Below, in pieces: positions 36,893 through 45,490 of a DNA stretch of 64,000 bases. The first letter of the stretch is position 1, and each line of letters begins with the position of its first letter. The stretch is from Chitinophaga solisilvae (lineage in GTDB: Bacteria; Bacteroidota; Bacteroidia; Chitinophagales; Chitinophagaceae): contig NZ_JAABOK010000014.1 in NCBI RefSeq assembly GCF_009928525.1, positions 62,001 to 126,000 of the forward strand. Direction: 5' to 3'. The notes beneath the pieces were generated by a model. That model was not told the origin of the DNA, did no database searches, and saw only the letters and a list, made by a program, of their open reading frames with translations. The position numbers and the translations under genes were made by a program.

Positions 36893-37351
36893 ATGAATCT
36901 AATATCATTTATTAATACCGAAATTTTACGAATAGACCAATATATCAATACTTGTTTGCCTAAAACAAGTATTGATATATTGGTAAAGAAAGAGGTTATT
37001 TATGGAAAGAAAAACAACTTTACGCTTCATTCGCTTGAAGGCGGTAAAAGAGAAGTATTTACGTTTTCCATATCGTATACATTCAAAGAGGACATAGAGG
37101 AGGAAAACGGAGAGAGGCCCAATGATATAACTTTAAGCATCATATTACAAACTAACGGTAATAAGAATTATACAATTAATCAGGAAATTATTTTTGGAAC
37201 CGGGTTTGAAAATATTGAGTTCAAAGTAACAGAGATAGATAATATAGCCAATGTAAACTTTGAACAAAGACTGAATTTTGATGAGCTTAGGGAAGTTTTT
37301 GAAGTAAATATTGTGAATTTTGTCAAACACATATCCCTAAGCCTTCCTTGA
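36893..37351 (+). CDS. hypothetical protein, AT-rich gene
   Basis: 152 residues starting MNLISFINTEILRIDQY. No signal peptide or membrane segment; rich in Asn, Ile and Glu, with alternating pattern in the middle suggesting beta strands. I do not recognise a family. Base composition is clearly more AT-rich than the PKS or housekeeping genes, pointing to acquired DNA. Codons about 15-31 coincide with a perfect 22-bp inverted repeat, listed separately. It starts 38 bp after the preceding pseudogene. It could be an immunity- or effector-associated orphan, but nothing in the sequence proves that. Confidence 0.5.
   Translation: MNLISFINTEILRIDQYINTCLPKTSIDILVKKEVIYGKKNNFTLHSLEGGKREVFTFSISYTFKEDIEEENGERPNDITLSIILQTNGNKNYTINQEIIFGTGFENIEFKVTEIDNIANVNFEQRLNFDELREVFEVNIVNFVKHISLSLP
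36936..36984. repeat. perfect 22-bp inverted repeat with 5-nt loop inside a coding region
   Basis: Left arm 36936-36957 and right arm 36963-36984 are exact reverse complements around the loop GCCTA. The arms begin ACCAATATATC and end GATATATTGGT. The stem is AT-rich and has no T-tail. It lies about 45 nt into the ORF at 36893. Confidence 0.95.
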
Positions 37352-37384
37352 ATCAAACCAGGCTGACTTTAACCCTTTATTCGT

Positions 37385-38617
37385 ATGATTTACAACTGTT
37401 TCTTAAAGCGTCATTTTAGAAATAACATTGCTTATATTCTCTTTATACTACTAGCACCCAAATGCTTAATTGCTCAAACGGATCCGGCATTCAGACCCAT
37501 ATCAGCAGACATCATCAAACTCTCGTCCAAAGTATTGGATGAAGACCGGAAAATTTATATTTATACTCCACCTGCAGACACCTTACTGCCCGATAAGCGC
37601 TACCCTGTACTATATGTTCTTGACGGAGACAACCACTTTAGCCTCCTTACAGAATATTGCCGGTACCTTAGCCGCAACGATGTAAATGCTATACCGGAAA
37701 TGATTATAGTTGGTATTCCTAATACAAACCGGACAAGGGATCTTACACCTACCAGGAGTATTACTGATTATGAAGGGAAACCTGATACCAGTTCGAATTC
37801 CAGGTTTAAGTCAAGCGGAGGCGGAAATAATTTCCTACAGTTTATTGGCACTGAGCTGATACCTTATATTGACGCCCACTACAAAACACAACCTTTTAAA
37901 ATCTTTGCAGGACATTCATTCGGCGGTATTACCACAATCAATTGCCTGTTAACGCAGCCGGATATGTTTGGAGCCTATGTAGCTATAAGCCCATCCTTTT
38001 GGTGGGACAAGGGATATCTACTTAACCTTGCTGATGAAAAACTAAAAAATGATCGGATTGTAAATAAAATAATCTTTTACAGTGATGCGGACGAGGGAAT
38101 GTCATCACCTGCCTTCCATACCAATCTGTTAAAATTCGACGCTATAATAACCCAAAGAAAGATAGCGAGCTTAGACCATAAGTATGCTTACTATCCTGAA
38201 GACACACATATGACGGAGCCTATAAAAGCCTATTATGACGCTTTACGGTTTATTTTCAGGCAATGGGATCTGCCACTGACAGATCTGAAACCATTGAATG
38301 CCACTGTTGTAAAGCAACATTATCAGCAACTGTCCCAACGGTACGGATATTCTATTACACCGTCAGAGGTAAATATGAACAACGCAGCCATGTATTTAAT
38401 AACTCAGTATGGAGCGCTGGATAGCGCAATAAGTTTACTGGAAATGAATACTCAAAACTATCCCGCATCAGCAACTGCCTTTAGCCAGTTGGGTGATGCA
38501 TACCTGAAAAAAGGTGATCGCTCAAAGGCAATTATATGCTATAGAAAGGCGCTTGCATTAAAGCCTGGTTTGCAAAATGTAAAACTTAAATTAGCAGAGA
38601 CTTCAGAAAAACAGTAA
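37385..38617 (+). CDS. secreted esterase of the enterochelin-esterase-like family with C-terminal TPR
   Basis: 410 residues. N-terminal signal or anchor segment (NIAYILFILLAPKCLIAQ). Residues about 45-300 are an alpha/beta hydrolase of the putative-esterase (PF00756-like) family: YPVLYVLDGDNHF, IVGIPNTNRTRDLTPT, nucleophile elbow AGHSFGG and a late His in PEDTHM. The C-terminal 80 residues hold TPR-like repeats (AFSQLGDAYLKKGDRSKAIICYRKALALKP). It is a paralogue of the gene at 40727-41929. Probably periplasmic; substrate unknown, ester hydrolysis of a siderophore, sugar ester or peptide is possible. Confidence 0.85.
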   Translation: MIYNCFLKRHFRNNIAYILFILLAPKCLIAQTDPAFRPISADIIKLSSKVLDEDRKIYIYTPPADTLLPDKRYPVLYVLDGDNHFSLLTEYCRYLSRNDVNAIPEMIIVGIPNTNRTRDLTPTRSITDYEGKPDTSSNSRFKSSGGGNNFLQFIGTELIPYIDAHYKTQPFKIFAGHSFGGITTINCLLTQPDMFGAYVAISPSFWWDKGYLLNLADEKLKNDRIVNKIIFYSDADEGMSSPAFHTNLLKFDAIITQRKIASLDHKYAYYPEDTHMTEPIKAYYDALRFIFRQWDLPLTDLKPLNATVVKQHYQQLSQRYGYSITPSEVNMNNAAMYLITQYGALDSAISLLEMNTQNYPASATAFSQLGDAYLKKGDRSKAIICYRKALALKPGLQNVKLKLAETSEKQ

Positions 38618-38695
38618 TGGCTTGTTCTGAAGTTAATCTTTATATCTGCCTTGCAACTTTGTATTTACTATATTTGCGATCAAACAGGTGTGTAT

Positions 38696-39565
38696 ATGGA
38701 TAGTACAATGTTTATCGCAGCGGCTCTTAAAGAGGATATTGGTAATGGCGACCACTCTACACTAGCCGCTATAGACAAGACGGCAAAAGGAAAAGCGCTG
38801 TTAAAGATAAAAGAAGATGGCATACTGGCTGGTATTAGATTGGCACAGGAAATATTCTATTATCTGCAACCCGAGACAACATTTACCTTATACAAAAAAG
38901 ATGGCGACCACGTACAGAATGGTGAGATAGCTTTTGAAGTAGCTGCCGATGTACATACCATACTAATGGCCGAAAGGCTGGTATTGAATTGTATGCAACG
39001 CATGAGCGGCATTGCTACCCTTACCAATCAGTATGTAGAAAAAATAAAGAACTATAAAACCAAAATATTGGACACACGCAAAACTACCCCATTGTTTCGC
39101 GTGTATGAAAAAGAAGCAGTGCGCATTGGCGGCGGCACCAACCTCCGTATGGGCCTCTACGATATGGTGATGCTCAAAGACAACCACATAGATTTTTGCG
39201 GCGGTATTGAAAAAGCTATTGAAAAAACGGTGGCCTATCTGCAAACAAATAATTTGGATTTGAAAATAGAAGTAGAGACCCGTAACCTTGATGATGTAAA
39301 ACGCATATTGAGTGTGGGCAATATACACCGCATCATGCTGGATAATTACGACCTGCCCACCTTAACCGAAGCGATACAATTGATAGATGGTAAATATGAA
39401 ACAGAAGCATCAGGCGGCATAAATATGAATACAGTAGCAGACTATGCAGCTACGGGAGTAGATTACATATCAGTAGGTGCAATAATAAACCATGCCGTAA
39501 GCATGGACCTTAGCTTAAAAGCACAACATAGAGTTCCGGAATGTAACCGCGGTTTGTTCACCTGA
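38696..39565 (+). CDS. nadC: nicotinate-nucleotide pyrophosphorylase (carboxylating), quinolinate phosphoribosyltransferase
   Basis: 289 residues from the ATG at 38696 (MDSTMFIAAALKEDIGNGD); a TTG at 38651 would add 15 residues without family character. It converts quinolinate and PRPP to nicotinate mononucleotide in NAD synthesis. The family core is complete: RMSGIATLTNQ, DTRKTTPLFRVYEKEAVRIGG split by the phosphate-binding region, MLKDNHI, EVETRN and SGGIN near the C-terminus. It stands alone, away from nadA/nadB, in AT-richer DNA with pseudogenes around it. A 51-bp piece of it recurs 1.1 kb downstream, so the locus has been rearranged. It may be the only copy or an acquired second one; this window cannot tell. 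Confidence 0.93.
   Translation: MDSTMFIAAALKEDIGNGDHSTLAAIDKTAKGKALLKIKEDGILAGIRLAQEIFYYLQPETTFTLYKKDGDHVQNGEIAFEVAADVHTILMAERLVLNCMQRMSGIATLTNQYVEKIKNYKTKILDTRKTTPLFRVYEKEAVRIGGGTNLRMGLYDMVMLKDNHIDFCGGIEKAIEKTVAYLQTNNLDLKIEVETRNLDDVKRILSVGNIHRIMLDNYDLPTLTEAIQLIDGKYETEASGGINMNTVADYAATGVDYISVGAIINHAVSMDLSLKAQHRVPECNRGLFT
39333..39383 (+). repeat. 51-bp segment of nadC, copy 1 (in the gene)
   Basis: Identical to 40438-40488. It encodes the stretch beginning IMLDNYDLPT of NadC. Confidence 0.95.
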
Positions 39566-39808
39566 TTGCAGCTGCCACGAACACGGTAACGCTAATGCAT
39601 AAACGCTTTATAACACACTGTTTGTCAGAGTTAAATTAAAAAAACAACAATTAAAAAGAGAAATCTAATTGAGCAGAAAAGGAGCAGCCTTCAGAAGTGT
39701 TTTAGAAATTATCGGGCCATCATATTTGATTACCGTAAAATTTGTGAAATAATTTGTTAGGACAAGACCAACTCGACATACGGGAAGAACCTGAAAACTT
39801 AAAGTGAC

Positions 39809-40348
39809 ATGAGTATTTTTTATCGTTTATTATCTCCAACTTCACTTGGAGAATTTTCTATTGTCATGCGAGGAGAGGATACGTTGGGCACGAATTTCTT
39901 CGTGCATAACGAAGAGGTGAACCCGATGTTGACATGCATTGATGTGGATGCCGACCTTAACTTCCAAAAGTTCGAGAAGGTTCAACCAGACTTTCTGCAA
40001 ACGACCTGGGGTATCCCCCTCTTCTCACAAAACTTTGTTGAGAATGCTCCTGGAGAATTGCTGGCCGATATCGAACCAATTCCGGCGAAATTGCACTTGA
40101 GGGGAGGTAGATGTACTTATTTCGCCGCGAAGACTAAAAAATATTTGAAATTGGTTGATCTTGAAACCTCAAGATTCTCCAACATTCGTGGCATTAAAAT
40201 CCTTACGAAAGCGTCATTTAATAATAGTGCTGCAGATAATTTTCTCCTTGCCCGTGACGCAGAATTTAAACGGGTTTTCGTTGCTACGGAAAGCCTGATC
40301 TCAGCAATTAAAGACAGGAAGTTTAATGTAGAATTCCTGCCTTACTAA
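39809..40348 (+). CDS. hypothetical protein, possibly an immunity-type protein
   Basis: 179 residues starting MSIFYRLLSPTSLGEFSIV, no signal peptide or membrane segment. The end FLLARDAEFKRVFVATESLISAIKDRKFNVEFLPY reminds me of the C-termini of DUF1629/Imm11-like proteins, where a similar 'kelkela..l.gv.F' pattern closes the fold, but the resemblance is weak. No toxin gene is adjacent. The stop codon overlaps a tRNA-like remnant on the opposite strand. Treat the function as unknown. Confidence 0.6.
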   Translation: MSIFYRLLSPTSLGEFSIVMRGEDTLGTNFFVHNEEVNPMLTCIDVDADLNFQKFEKVQPDFLQTTWGIPLFSQNFVENAPGELLADIEPIPAKLHLRGGRCTYFAAKTKKYLKLVDLETSRFSNIRGIKILTKASFNNSAADNFLLARDAEFKRVFVATESLISAIKDRKFNVEFLPY

Positions 40349-40380
40349 TCAGGCGCCTTATCCAACTGAGGCAAACGCCC
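40337..40380 (-). other. tRNA-like remnant (5' half)
   Basis: Read on the minus strand from 40380 it starts like a tRNA: a seven-base acceptor-like strand, then GCCTCAGTTGGATAAGGC, a D-arm with a perfect 4-bp stem and the conserved AGTTGGATA loop, then GCCTGATTAGTAA, which looks like an anticodon arm. The pairing 3' strand, variable loop and T-arm (GGTTCGA) are absent, so it cannot be a working tRNA. It overlaps the end of the 39809 ORF. Confidence 0.4.
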
Positions 40381-40726
40381 CTCTTAGACACTACTGATTT
40401 GAATTTTTCGCTATCCACAACAGAGATGGCCAATGTGTCATGCTGGATAATTACGACCTGCCCACCTTAACCGAAGCGATACAATTGAAAGCGATGTAAC
40501 AATTAAAGAAGCATCAACCATACGACAACAAACAAGCAGACTTGGGTATAGACGTAGGAATACCTCGTCAGCTGGACGAGAGTTCAGCCTGTATGATACC
40601 CATTTTCCCCTGAAAAACTGTAGCGCTGTAAATTGAAAATTTCGAGGCAGGGAGTCAACCCGCCTTTCTACTTCCAGGATTGCATTATTAAAAAATCAAT
40701 CCCATTGTCAGATTAAATATTATCTG
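40349..40726. other. intergenic region with displaced nadC fragment
   Basis: No gene. Bases 40438-40488 are an exact copy of nadC 39333-39383, and weaker similarity continues for about 25 bp on the 3' side (the GAAGCATCA motif recurs). The remainder shows nothing recognisable. The two flanking genes are convergent. Confidence 0.8.
40438..40488 (+). repeat. 51-bp segment of nadC, copy 2 (displaced fragment)
   Basis: Exact match to 39333-39383 in direct orientation, 1105 bp apart. It is not in a gene here and has no reading frame of its own. Confidence 0.95.
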
Positions 40727-41929
40727 TTACAATCTGTTTAATTTTTCCAGTTTACTTTTCGCGTCATTGTTATCCGGAGAAAGAATTAAAATTTCCTTGT
40801 AACACATTTTTGCTTTTTCAGTGTAGCCTTTAGCGATGTAAGCATCGGCGAGACTATCCCACGCATTTAATGATTGAGGATAATTTTTTGTATTAATCTC
40901 TAAAATAGAAATTGCAGCATCTGGCATTTTCCTGTCATAAAGGGCAACATATCCGATTGTATTTACAAAATTCTCGTCTGGTTTCATGTTCAGAAACAGT
41001 TCTTTCTGAATTTTCTTGTCGTAATTGGCTAATACAGCCGGATCTTTAATTACTTCATTAATATCAATTTCATAGGGTTGGAAGATATAGCGAAGCCCGT
41101 AATAAGTAGCTGGTATAGTTACTGTCAGGTGCTTTTCATCTTCAAAGTATTTTATTTCTGCCGTCAAATCAGAAGACTTGTTTTCTTTCAGAAGGTTATA
41201 AAATTGCATTCCCCATTGGTAGTGCCTTGGGTCTTCATGAAAATTATTGGCTAATGCAATAAATACCCGTGCTTTCATATCGGCCCGTTTTTCCAGTACT
41301 TCTTTACCTCTCTTTCCTATATAGTTGTGATCCCAAAACCAAGAGGGGTCAATCAGTAAATAATAGCTGAACAGTTCTGGCTTTTCAAGTAAACAATACA
41401 AAGCAAACAGCCCTCCCATGGAGTGTCCAATAATCATATTCTGTGGAAGGGTTCTGAAAGATTTTTTAATTTCAAGCATTAATTCTTTCTCTATAAAGTT
41501 CATAAAACCATCTGCTTCTCCGCTACTTTTAAATGCAGCAATATCTTCCTTATCCAAATAATTCAAGGAATGGGTAGGCGTAAAATCCCTGGTTCTATTT
41601 GTATTTTCTATAGAAACTATAATTATTTCAGGGATCTGTAACTTTAGGTTGAATGAGGAGTGCATAGACTGTGCTATCCCCGATACTTCTAAAAATTTAC
41701 TTCTTTCGCCGTCGAGAACATAGGCAACTATATATTTTTTCTCTCTATTGTTTTTATAAGAAGCCGGCAGATAAACAGAATAGGTTCTGTTCTCGCTTAG
41801 TATTTTAGAATAGATAGTGTGTCGGCTCCCTGTAATAACCAGGCTGTCTGCTGATTGGGCAATAGACAGACCTGTGTTTAAAACGAATAAACAAAGCAGG
41901 GTAAAGATACGTACGGAATTCTTGGTCAT
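40727..41929 (-). CDS. secreted esterase of the enterochelin-esterase-like family with C-terminal TPR (paralogue)
   Basis: 400 residues from the ATG at 41929, selected because it begins a proper signal peptide (MTKNSVRIFTLLCLFVLNTG, then LSIAQS); an ATG 24 bp upstream is also in frame. Same layout as 37385-38617: KKYIVAYVLDGE, IVSIENTNRTRDFTPTHS, nucleophile elbow IGHSMGG, late His in EDEKHLTV, and TPR-like C-terminus (AWDSLADAYIAKGYTEKAKMC). The two face each other across nadC and an orphan gene. Sequence identity is moderate, so this is an old duplication or two independent acquisitions. Substrate unknown. Confidence 0.85.
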   Translation of the reverse strand: MTKNSVRIFTLLCLFVLNTGLSIAQSADSLVITGSRHTIYSKILSENRTYSVYLPASYKNNREKKYIVAYVLDGERSKFLEVSGIAQSMHSSFNLKLQIPEIIIVSIENTNRTRDFTPTHSLNYLDKEDIAAFKSSGEADGFMNFIEKELMLEIKKSFRTLPQNMIIGHSMGGLFALYCLLEKPELFSYYLLIDPSWFWDHNYIGKRGKEVLEKRADMKARVFIALANNFHEDPRHYQWGMQFYNLLKENKSSDLTAEIKYFEDEKHLTVTIPATYYGLRYIFQPYEIDINEVIKDPAVLANYDKKIQKELFLNMKPDENFVNTIGYVALYDRKMPDAAISILEINTKNYPQSLNAWDSLADAYIAKGYTEKAKMCYKEILILSPDNNDAKSKLEKLNRL

Positions 41930-42356
41930 AGTTTTATAGCCAGTTTGTAACATTGTTCTAACTATTGGATTATTTTAAAGTATTAAGGGAGATAAAGTTG
42001 GTATAAAATTTAATTAAACTGTAATTTCAATTTAATAAACTCCGGCATATCCCGTACAAGCAACAATACATGCTTCTTTTCAAATTTATTAATCGGATAA
42101 TAGTCTATTGGTATCTATTCTTTGCTCTAATTTAACTGATTTTCGGCATCCTGAATAAAAAGCCCAAGAGGAATCCGGACGTTTACCAAGGTCAGGTTGG
42201 CTCCATGTGTAAAGCTCCTTGCCTTAATCGAAACCGGGAGAAATAGTCTTAATACGGGGTTTAATAGATCAAGATTAATTAGATTCATATCTTAGTAAAA
42301 GCCTGTATAAGGTACAGGAAAGAAATTGAGGTTATTTAACAGGAACTCGACTAAAA
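41930..42356. other. non-coding stretch
   Basis: AT-rich upstream region of the esterase gene (its promoter is expected here) running to the terminator of the first tRNA-Lys. No gene recognised. Confidence 0.5.
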
Positions 42357-42384
42357 AGAAAAACCCGCGCCAGGCGCAGGTTTT
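42357..42384 (-). terminator. intrinsic terminator downstream of tRNA-Lys 1
   Basis: On the minus strand AACCTGCGC pairs with GCGCGGGTT (one G-T) around CTG, followed by TTTTTCTTTTT. It starts about 13 bp after the tRNA 3' end. Confidence 0.85.
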
Positions 42385-42396
42385 AAAGTCTATTTG

Positions 42397-42469
42397 TGAT
42401 CCCGCTGGGACTCGAACCCAGGACCCATACATTAAAAGTGTATTGCTCTACCAACTGAGCTACGGAATC
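42397..42469 (-). tRNA. tRNA-Lys (anticodon UUU)
   Basis: 73 nt, 5' end at 42469. The acceptor stem GATTCCG pairs with CGGGATC, the D-arm is GCTCAGTTGGTAGAGC, the anticodon loop is CTTTTAA, the T-arm contains GGTTCGAGTCC, and the discriminator is A. CCA is not encoded. Identical to the gene at 44912-44984. Confidence 0.97.
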
Positions 42470-42574
42470 ATTCAAACGGAGCGCGAAGGTATAAAAATCC
42501 ATCAATAATCAAACACTTTTACAAAAAAAATTAACGCCTATACGAAAATACTTTCGTAACGGGCTGTCATATCA

Positions 42575-44074
42575 TCATTTCCGGGAATTGATAATACTCA
42601 AAGCCTTCTCCAGATCGGGGTCCCTTTTTGTTACCACATCCATGGGTGTCAGCAACACCGGATAGTCCGGCATAATGCCCCGTCCATACGTGGGATGCCT
42701 GATTACGGATACTACACGCAACATTGGAAAGTCTATGACTACACCGGTATTGGGTAACGTTAACTGCTGAATAGACCCGCCGCTGCAGCCTTCTGATCCG
42801 CCGGCTGTTTCACGTCCGATAAAAATTGCTTTCCGGCAGTTTTGCTTAATAACGGCAGCAGTGTGAGCGCCTGAAGAAAAGGTGGCGCCATCAATCAATA
42901 CAATCAGCTGCCCGTTATAATGATACCTTTTATCAAGACCTGTCTTATTGAGCAGGTCCCCAAACGCCGGCTGAAACGCCATCTCGTAATGGTTATCCTT
43001 TTTTATGCCTGTTGACCGGAAACTTTGAAACAGACTCTCCATTCCGGAGGAATCAAAGTAAGCGGAAAACCTGGTTTGGCCGGGATCCGGTACCCTGGCC
43101 CACAGATCTCCTACCATCTGAAACGGATCATCTGCCAGATAGGTCAGTAGCTTTGCAGCTATCCTGATATCGCCGCCGGTATTATGTCTCAGGTCAATGA
43201 TCAGGTACTCCGCTCCTTTCTCCTGTATGTCTTTAAATGCCTTATCAAAAATCAGCGTGTCCTGATACTGGTAACTATGTACTTCTAAACAGGCTACAGA
43301 CGGATGCCGGAGAAAACGCAACGGCAGATAATCCGTGTTGGCAGCACTGCTCCAGCCTTTGTAATGATCAACTTCGGTTGCAGCTGACTGCAATGATTTT
43401 CCGGTGGTGTCAGCAACTGTAGTTTTGATGGCCCCCTGCCGGTTTCTGAAAGTGATGCGGTAAGGCGGTTTCCAATGATAATATTTATTGCAGGCATCTT
43501 CAAAGCCATCATATTCGCTTAGAAAAAGCTCCTTGAAAGTCTGGTTATTACCATCGGCGGCATAGAGATCTCCTCCATGCTTAATAATATCCGTAACCGG
43601 TACACTGTTAATACTTAATAATTCGTCGCCTGTCTGAATGGCTGTTAACCGGCAGGTAGTCACCCATGCCCTGCCCTGCTGCACTAATACCTGAAATGGT
43701 AGTTGCGGCATCCTGTACGCCAGGGATGGCTGATAGTTTACGGCGTGTTTTATCTGCGTATGTCCGCATTTCAGTGCACTGACGAAAGGATAAAGCGTAT
43801 TAATAAATTCATCTTCTGTCAGAGGCCGGCGAAGGGCCTCCATCGTAGTATCACAGCGCTGCTGTAACCTATCTCCGGAAGTATACAACCCATAGGCCGG
43901 ATGAATTGCTTTAAAAGCATCCCGTAAAATCAGAAGGTCCTGCTGCATTCCCGCTACCGGTAATAATTGTCTGCCGGAACCTGTTGCGGCAATAGTGCTT
44001 TCAGACTGGGCGTAACCTTTATGGCCGCAGAAAAGGGCCCATGTAAGGCATGTAATAAAAAGGAACTTACGCAT
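42575..44074 (-). CDS. S41-family (C-terminal processing) peptidase, secreted
   Basis: 499 residues with signal peptide (MRKFLFITCLTWALFCGHKG, then YAQ). A PDZ-like middle segment, TGDELLSINSVPVTDII, precedes the tail-specific protease core: YLIIDLRHNTGGD and the catalytic serine region DGATFSSGAHTAAVIKQN, with ETAGGSEG after it. Acts in the periplasm on unfolded or tagged C-termini, or on peptides, by family. It lies between two identical tRNA-Lys genes and reads in the same direction as they do. Substrate not predictable. Confidence 0.88.
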   Translation of the reverse strand: MRKFLFITCLTWALFCGHKGYAQSESTIAATGSGRQLLPVAGMQQDLLILRDAFKAIHPAYGLYTSGDRLQQRCDTTMEALRRPLTEDEFINTLYPFVSALKCGHTQIKHAVNYQPSLAYRMPQLPFQVLVQQGRAWVTTCRLTAIQTGDELLSINSVPVTDIIKHGGDLYAADGNNQTFKELFLSEYDGFEDACNKYYHWKPPYRITFRNRQGAIKTTVADTTGKSLQSAATEVDHYKGWSSAANTDYLPLRFLRHPSVACLEVHSYQYQDTLIFDKAFKDIQEKGAEYLIIDLRHNTGGDIRIAAKLLTYLADDPFQMVGDLWARVPDPGQTRFSAYFDSSGMESLFQSFRSTGIKKDNHYEMAFQPAFGDLLNKTGLDKRYHYNGQLIVLIDGATFSSGAHTAAVIKQNCRKAIFIGRETAGGSEGCSGGSIQQLTLPNTGVVIDFPMLRVVSVIRHPTYGRGIMPDYPVLLTPMDVVTKRDPDLEKALSIINSRK

Positions 44075-44335
44075 ACGCTATGCTTTATTTTCATAATCGT
44101 TGTGAGGACGAAATGCTAATTACAGCGTACAGGCAATGGCTGCCGGTATGCGGTGATTGCCGGCTATATATCAGTAGAAAACGAACAGGTTACAAAATAA
44201 TACTTTACCTGCAATTATGAACATCAGGTGGCAACGCAAAGGATGGCTGGCCTGGCTTAAAAAAAACTTCCGGGGGACCGCAACTCCTGCATGCATCAAA
44301 CCCTCCACTAAGGCGAATCTTATCACAATGATCTA

Positions 44336-44845
44336 TCATGAAATTTCAGCGAGTACCTGACCGCTGCGGTCCGATAGTGTACCGCTGACTTCAATCGTTT
44401 CTATACCAAAATCCCCTATCCAGTCATAGAGCAAATCATTCACCTGGCGTCTGAGCTTCGGCAGATCCGTCTGATGACCAGGTATCAGATCCGGTTCTTC
44501 TACAGGAACAAATACCAGGAGGTCGATTCCTGCCATCACTGTTTGAGCTGTTTCAAACAGCCGCTGAATATTTCTCCCGGGATCAATAACATGCAGATAG
44601 GCTAGGATATCAATAACACACCTGTCAAATATCACATTGTCTTCGCTCCTGGAAAGCAGTGCTGCTGAATAATTAAACTGCTCTATAAAATCTTCCGCAA
44701 CAGGTATTTCTGAAAATTCATACCCTGATGTTTCCAGTTGATAATATGGCTCCGTTTCAAAGGTATATCCGGGAAGATGCTGCAGCAGTTCTTCTGCCAG
44801 TGTGGTTTTACCGACCTTGTGAGCACCGGCTATTGCAATTTTCAT
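44336..44845 (-). CDS. P-loop ATPase/kinase-like protein
   Basis: 169 residues. The P-loop is GAHKVGKTT (7-15) right after the start, and a Walker-B-like strand ends NVIFDRCVID (about 70-79). It belongs to the small AAA_28/NadR-kinase-like group, often annotated as ATPase or deoxynucleoside-type kinase, with no helicase or sensor motifs. No neighbour explains its role. It lies just downstream of the terminator of the second tRNA-Lys and is transcribed on the same strand. Confidence 0.75.
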   Translation of the reverse strand: MKIAIAGAHKVGKTTLAEELLQHLPGYTFETEPYYQLETSGYEFSEIPVAEDFIEQFNYSAALLSRSEDNVIFDRCVIDILAYLHVIDPGRNIQRLFETAQTVMAGIDLLVFVPVEEPDLIPGHQTDLPKLRRQVNDLLYDWIGDFGIETIEVSGTLSDRSGQVLAEIS

Positions 44846-44877
44846 ATTTCTGTTGGATGGTGGAATATGACAAAATA

Positions 44878-44905
44878 AAACAGGTTCGCATTAGCGAACC
44901 TGTTT
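44878..44905 (-). terminator. intrinsic terminator downstream of tRNA-Lys 2
   Basis: Perfect 12-bp stem, AAACAGGTTCGC with GCGAACCTGTTT, around a four-base loop. On the minus strand it is followed by TTTTATTTTG. It separates the tRNA from the ATPase gene. Confidence 0.9.
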
Positions 44906-44911
44906 CTCTGG

Positions 44912-44984
44912 TGATCCCGCTGGGACTCGAACCCAGGACCCATACATTAAAAGTGTATTGCTCTACCAACTGAGCTACGGAATC
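44912..44984 (-). tRNA. tRNA-Lys (anticodon UUU), second copy
   Basis: Identical over all 73 nt to the gene at 42397-42469, with the same strand and the same uncoded CCA. The flanks differ, so the copies do not come from a long recent duplication. Confidence 0.97.
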
Positions 44985-45119
44985 CCTTGTATATATTAAC
45001 TTTTCGGGAGCGCAAAGATAGAAATTAATTTTTCTCCTCCAAATTTTTTTCTGAAAAAAATCTCCCGCCCCTGCTTCCCTGCGAAAAATAAATTTTATAT
45101 TTAAGAACAATTATTGCTT

Positions 45120-45482
45120 ATGTCACGTGTTATTCCAATCCTTCGCATGTTTGATTATGCCAAAGCAATACAGTTTTATGTTGACTGGCTCGGATTTGAA
45201 ATTGTCTGGGAACACAGGCCGGACGGCTTTCCCATCTACATGAAAATCTCCAAGGGCGATGCGGTGATAGATCTGTCAGAACACCACGGCGATGCTTCCC
45301 CCGGCGCTAAAATCATTATTGCTGATTTTAAAAACCTGAAGGCATTTCACAAGGAACTGACGGAGAAAGATTATAAGTACATGAAACCCGGACTGGAACG
45401 GGCGGAATGGAATCCCGATATCCTGATGATGACTGTCATCGACCCCTTCCTCAACAGTATTATTTTTGAAGAGACTGTTTAA
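45120..45482 (+). CDS. VOC/glyoxalase-superfamily protein (bleomycin-resistance-like)
   Basis: 120 residues from the ATG at 45120 (MSRVIPILRMFDYAKAIQFYVDWLGFEI); the TTG two codons upstream is unlikely. The start is the classical VOC opening (FDxxKAxxFYxxxLGF). Next come YMKISKGDAVIDLSEHHGD and the C-terminal strand TVIDPFLNSIIFEE. Single VOC module that dimerises in this family; similar proteins are annotated as glyoxalase/bleomycin-resistance proteins, and the GDAVIDLSEHHGD segment is common in that branch. Function not determined. The gene is 8 bp from the convergent YccF gene. Confidence 0.8.
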   Translation: MSRVIPILRMFDYAKAIQFYVDWLGFEIVWEHRPDGFPIYMKISKGDAVIDLSEHHGDASPGAKIIIADFKNLKAFHKELTEKDYKYMKPGLERAEWNPDILMMTVIDPFLNSIIFEETV

Positions 45483-45490
45483 TTCCTCCC

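Noticed and set aside
42326..42508. 60-codon ORF over tRNA-Lys 1, and a similar one at 44728-44973
   Set aside because: Both read the reverse strand of the tRNA (the familiar AGTRTQDP-type false peptide).
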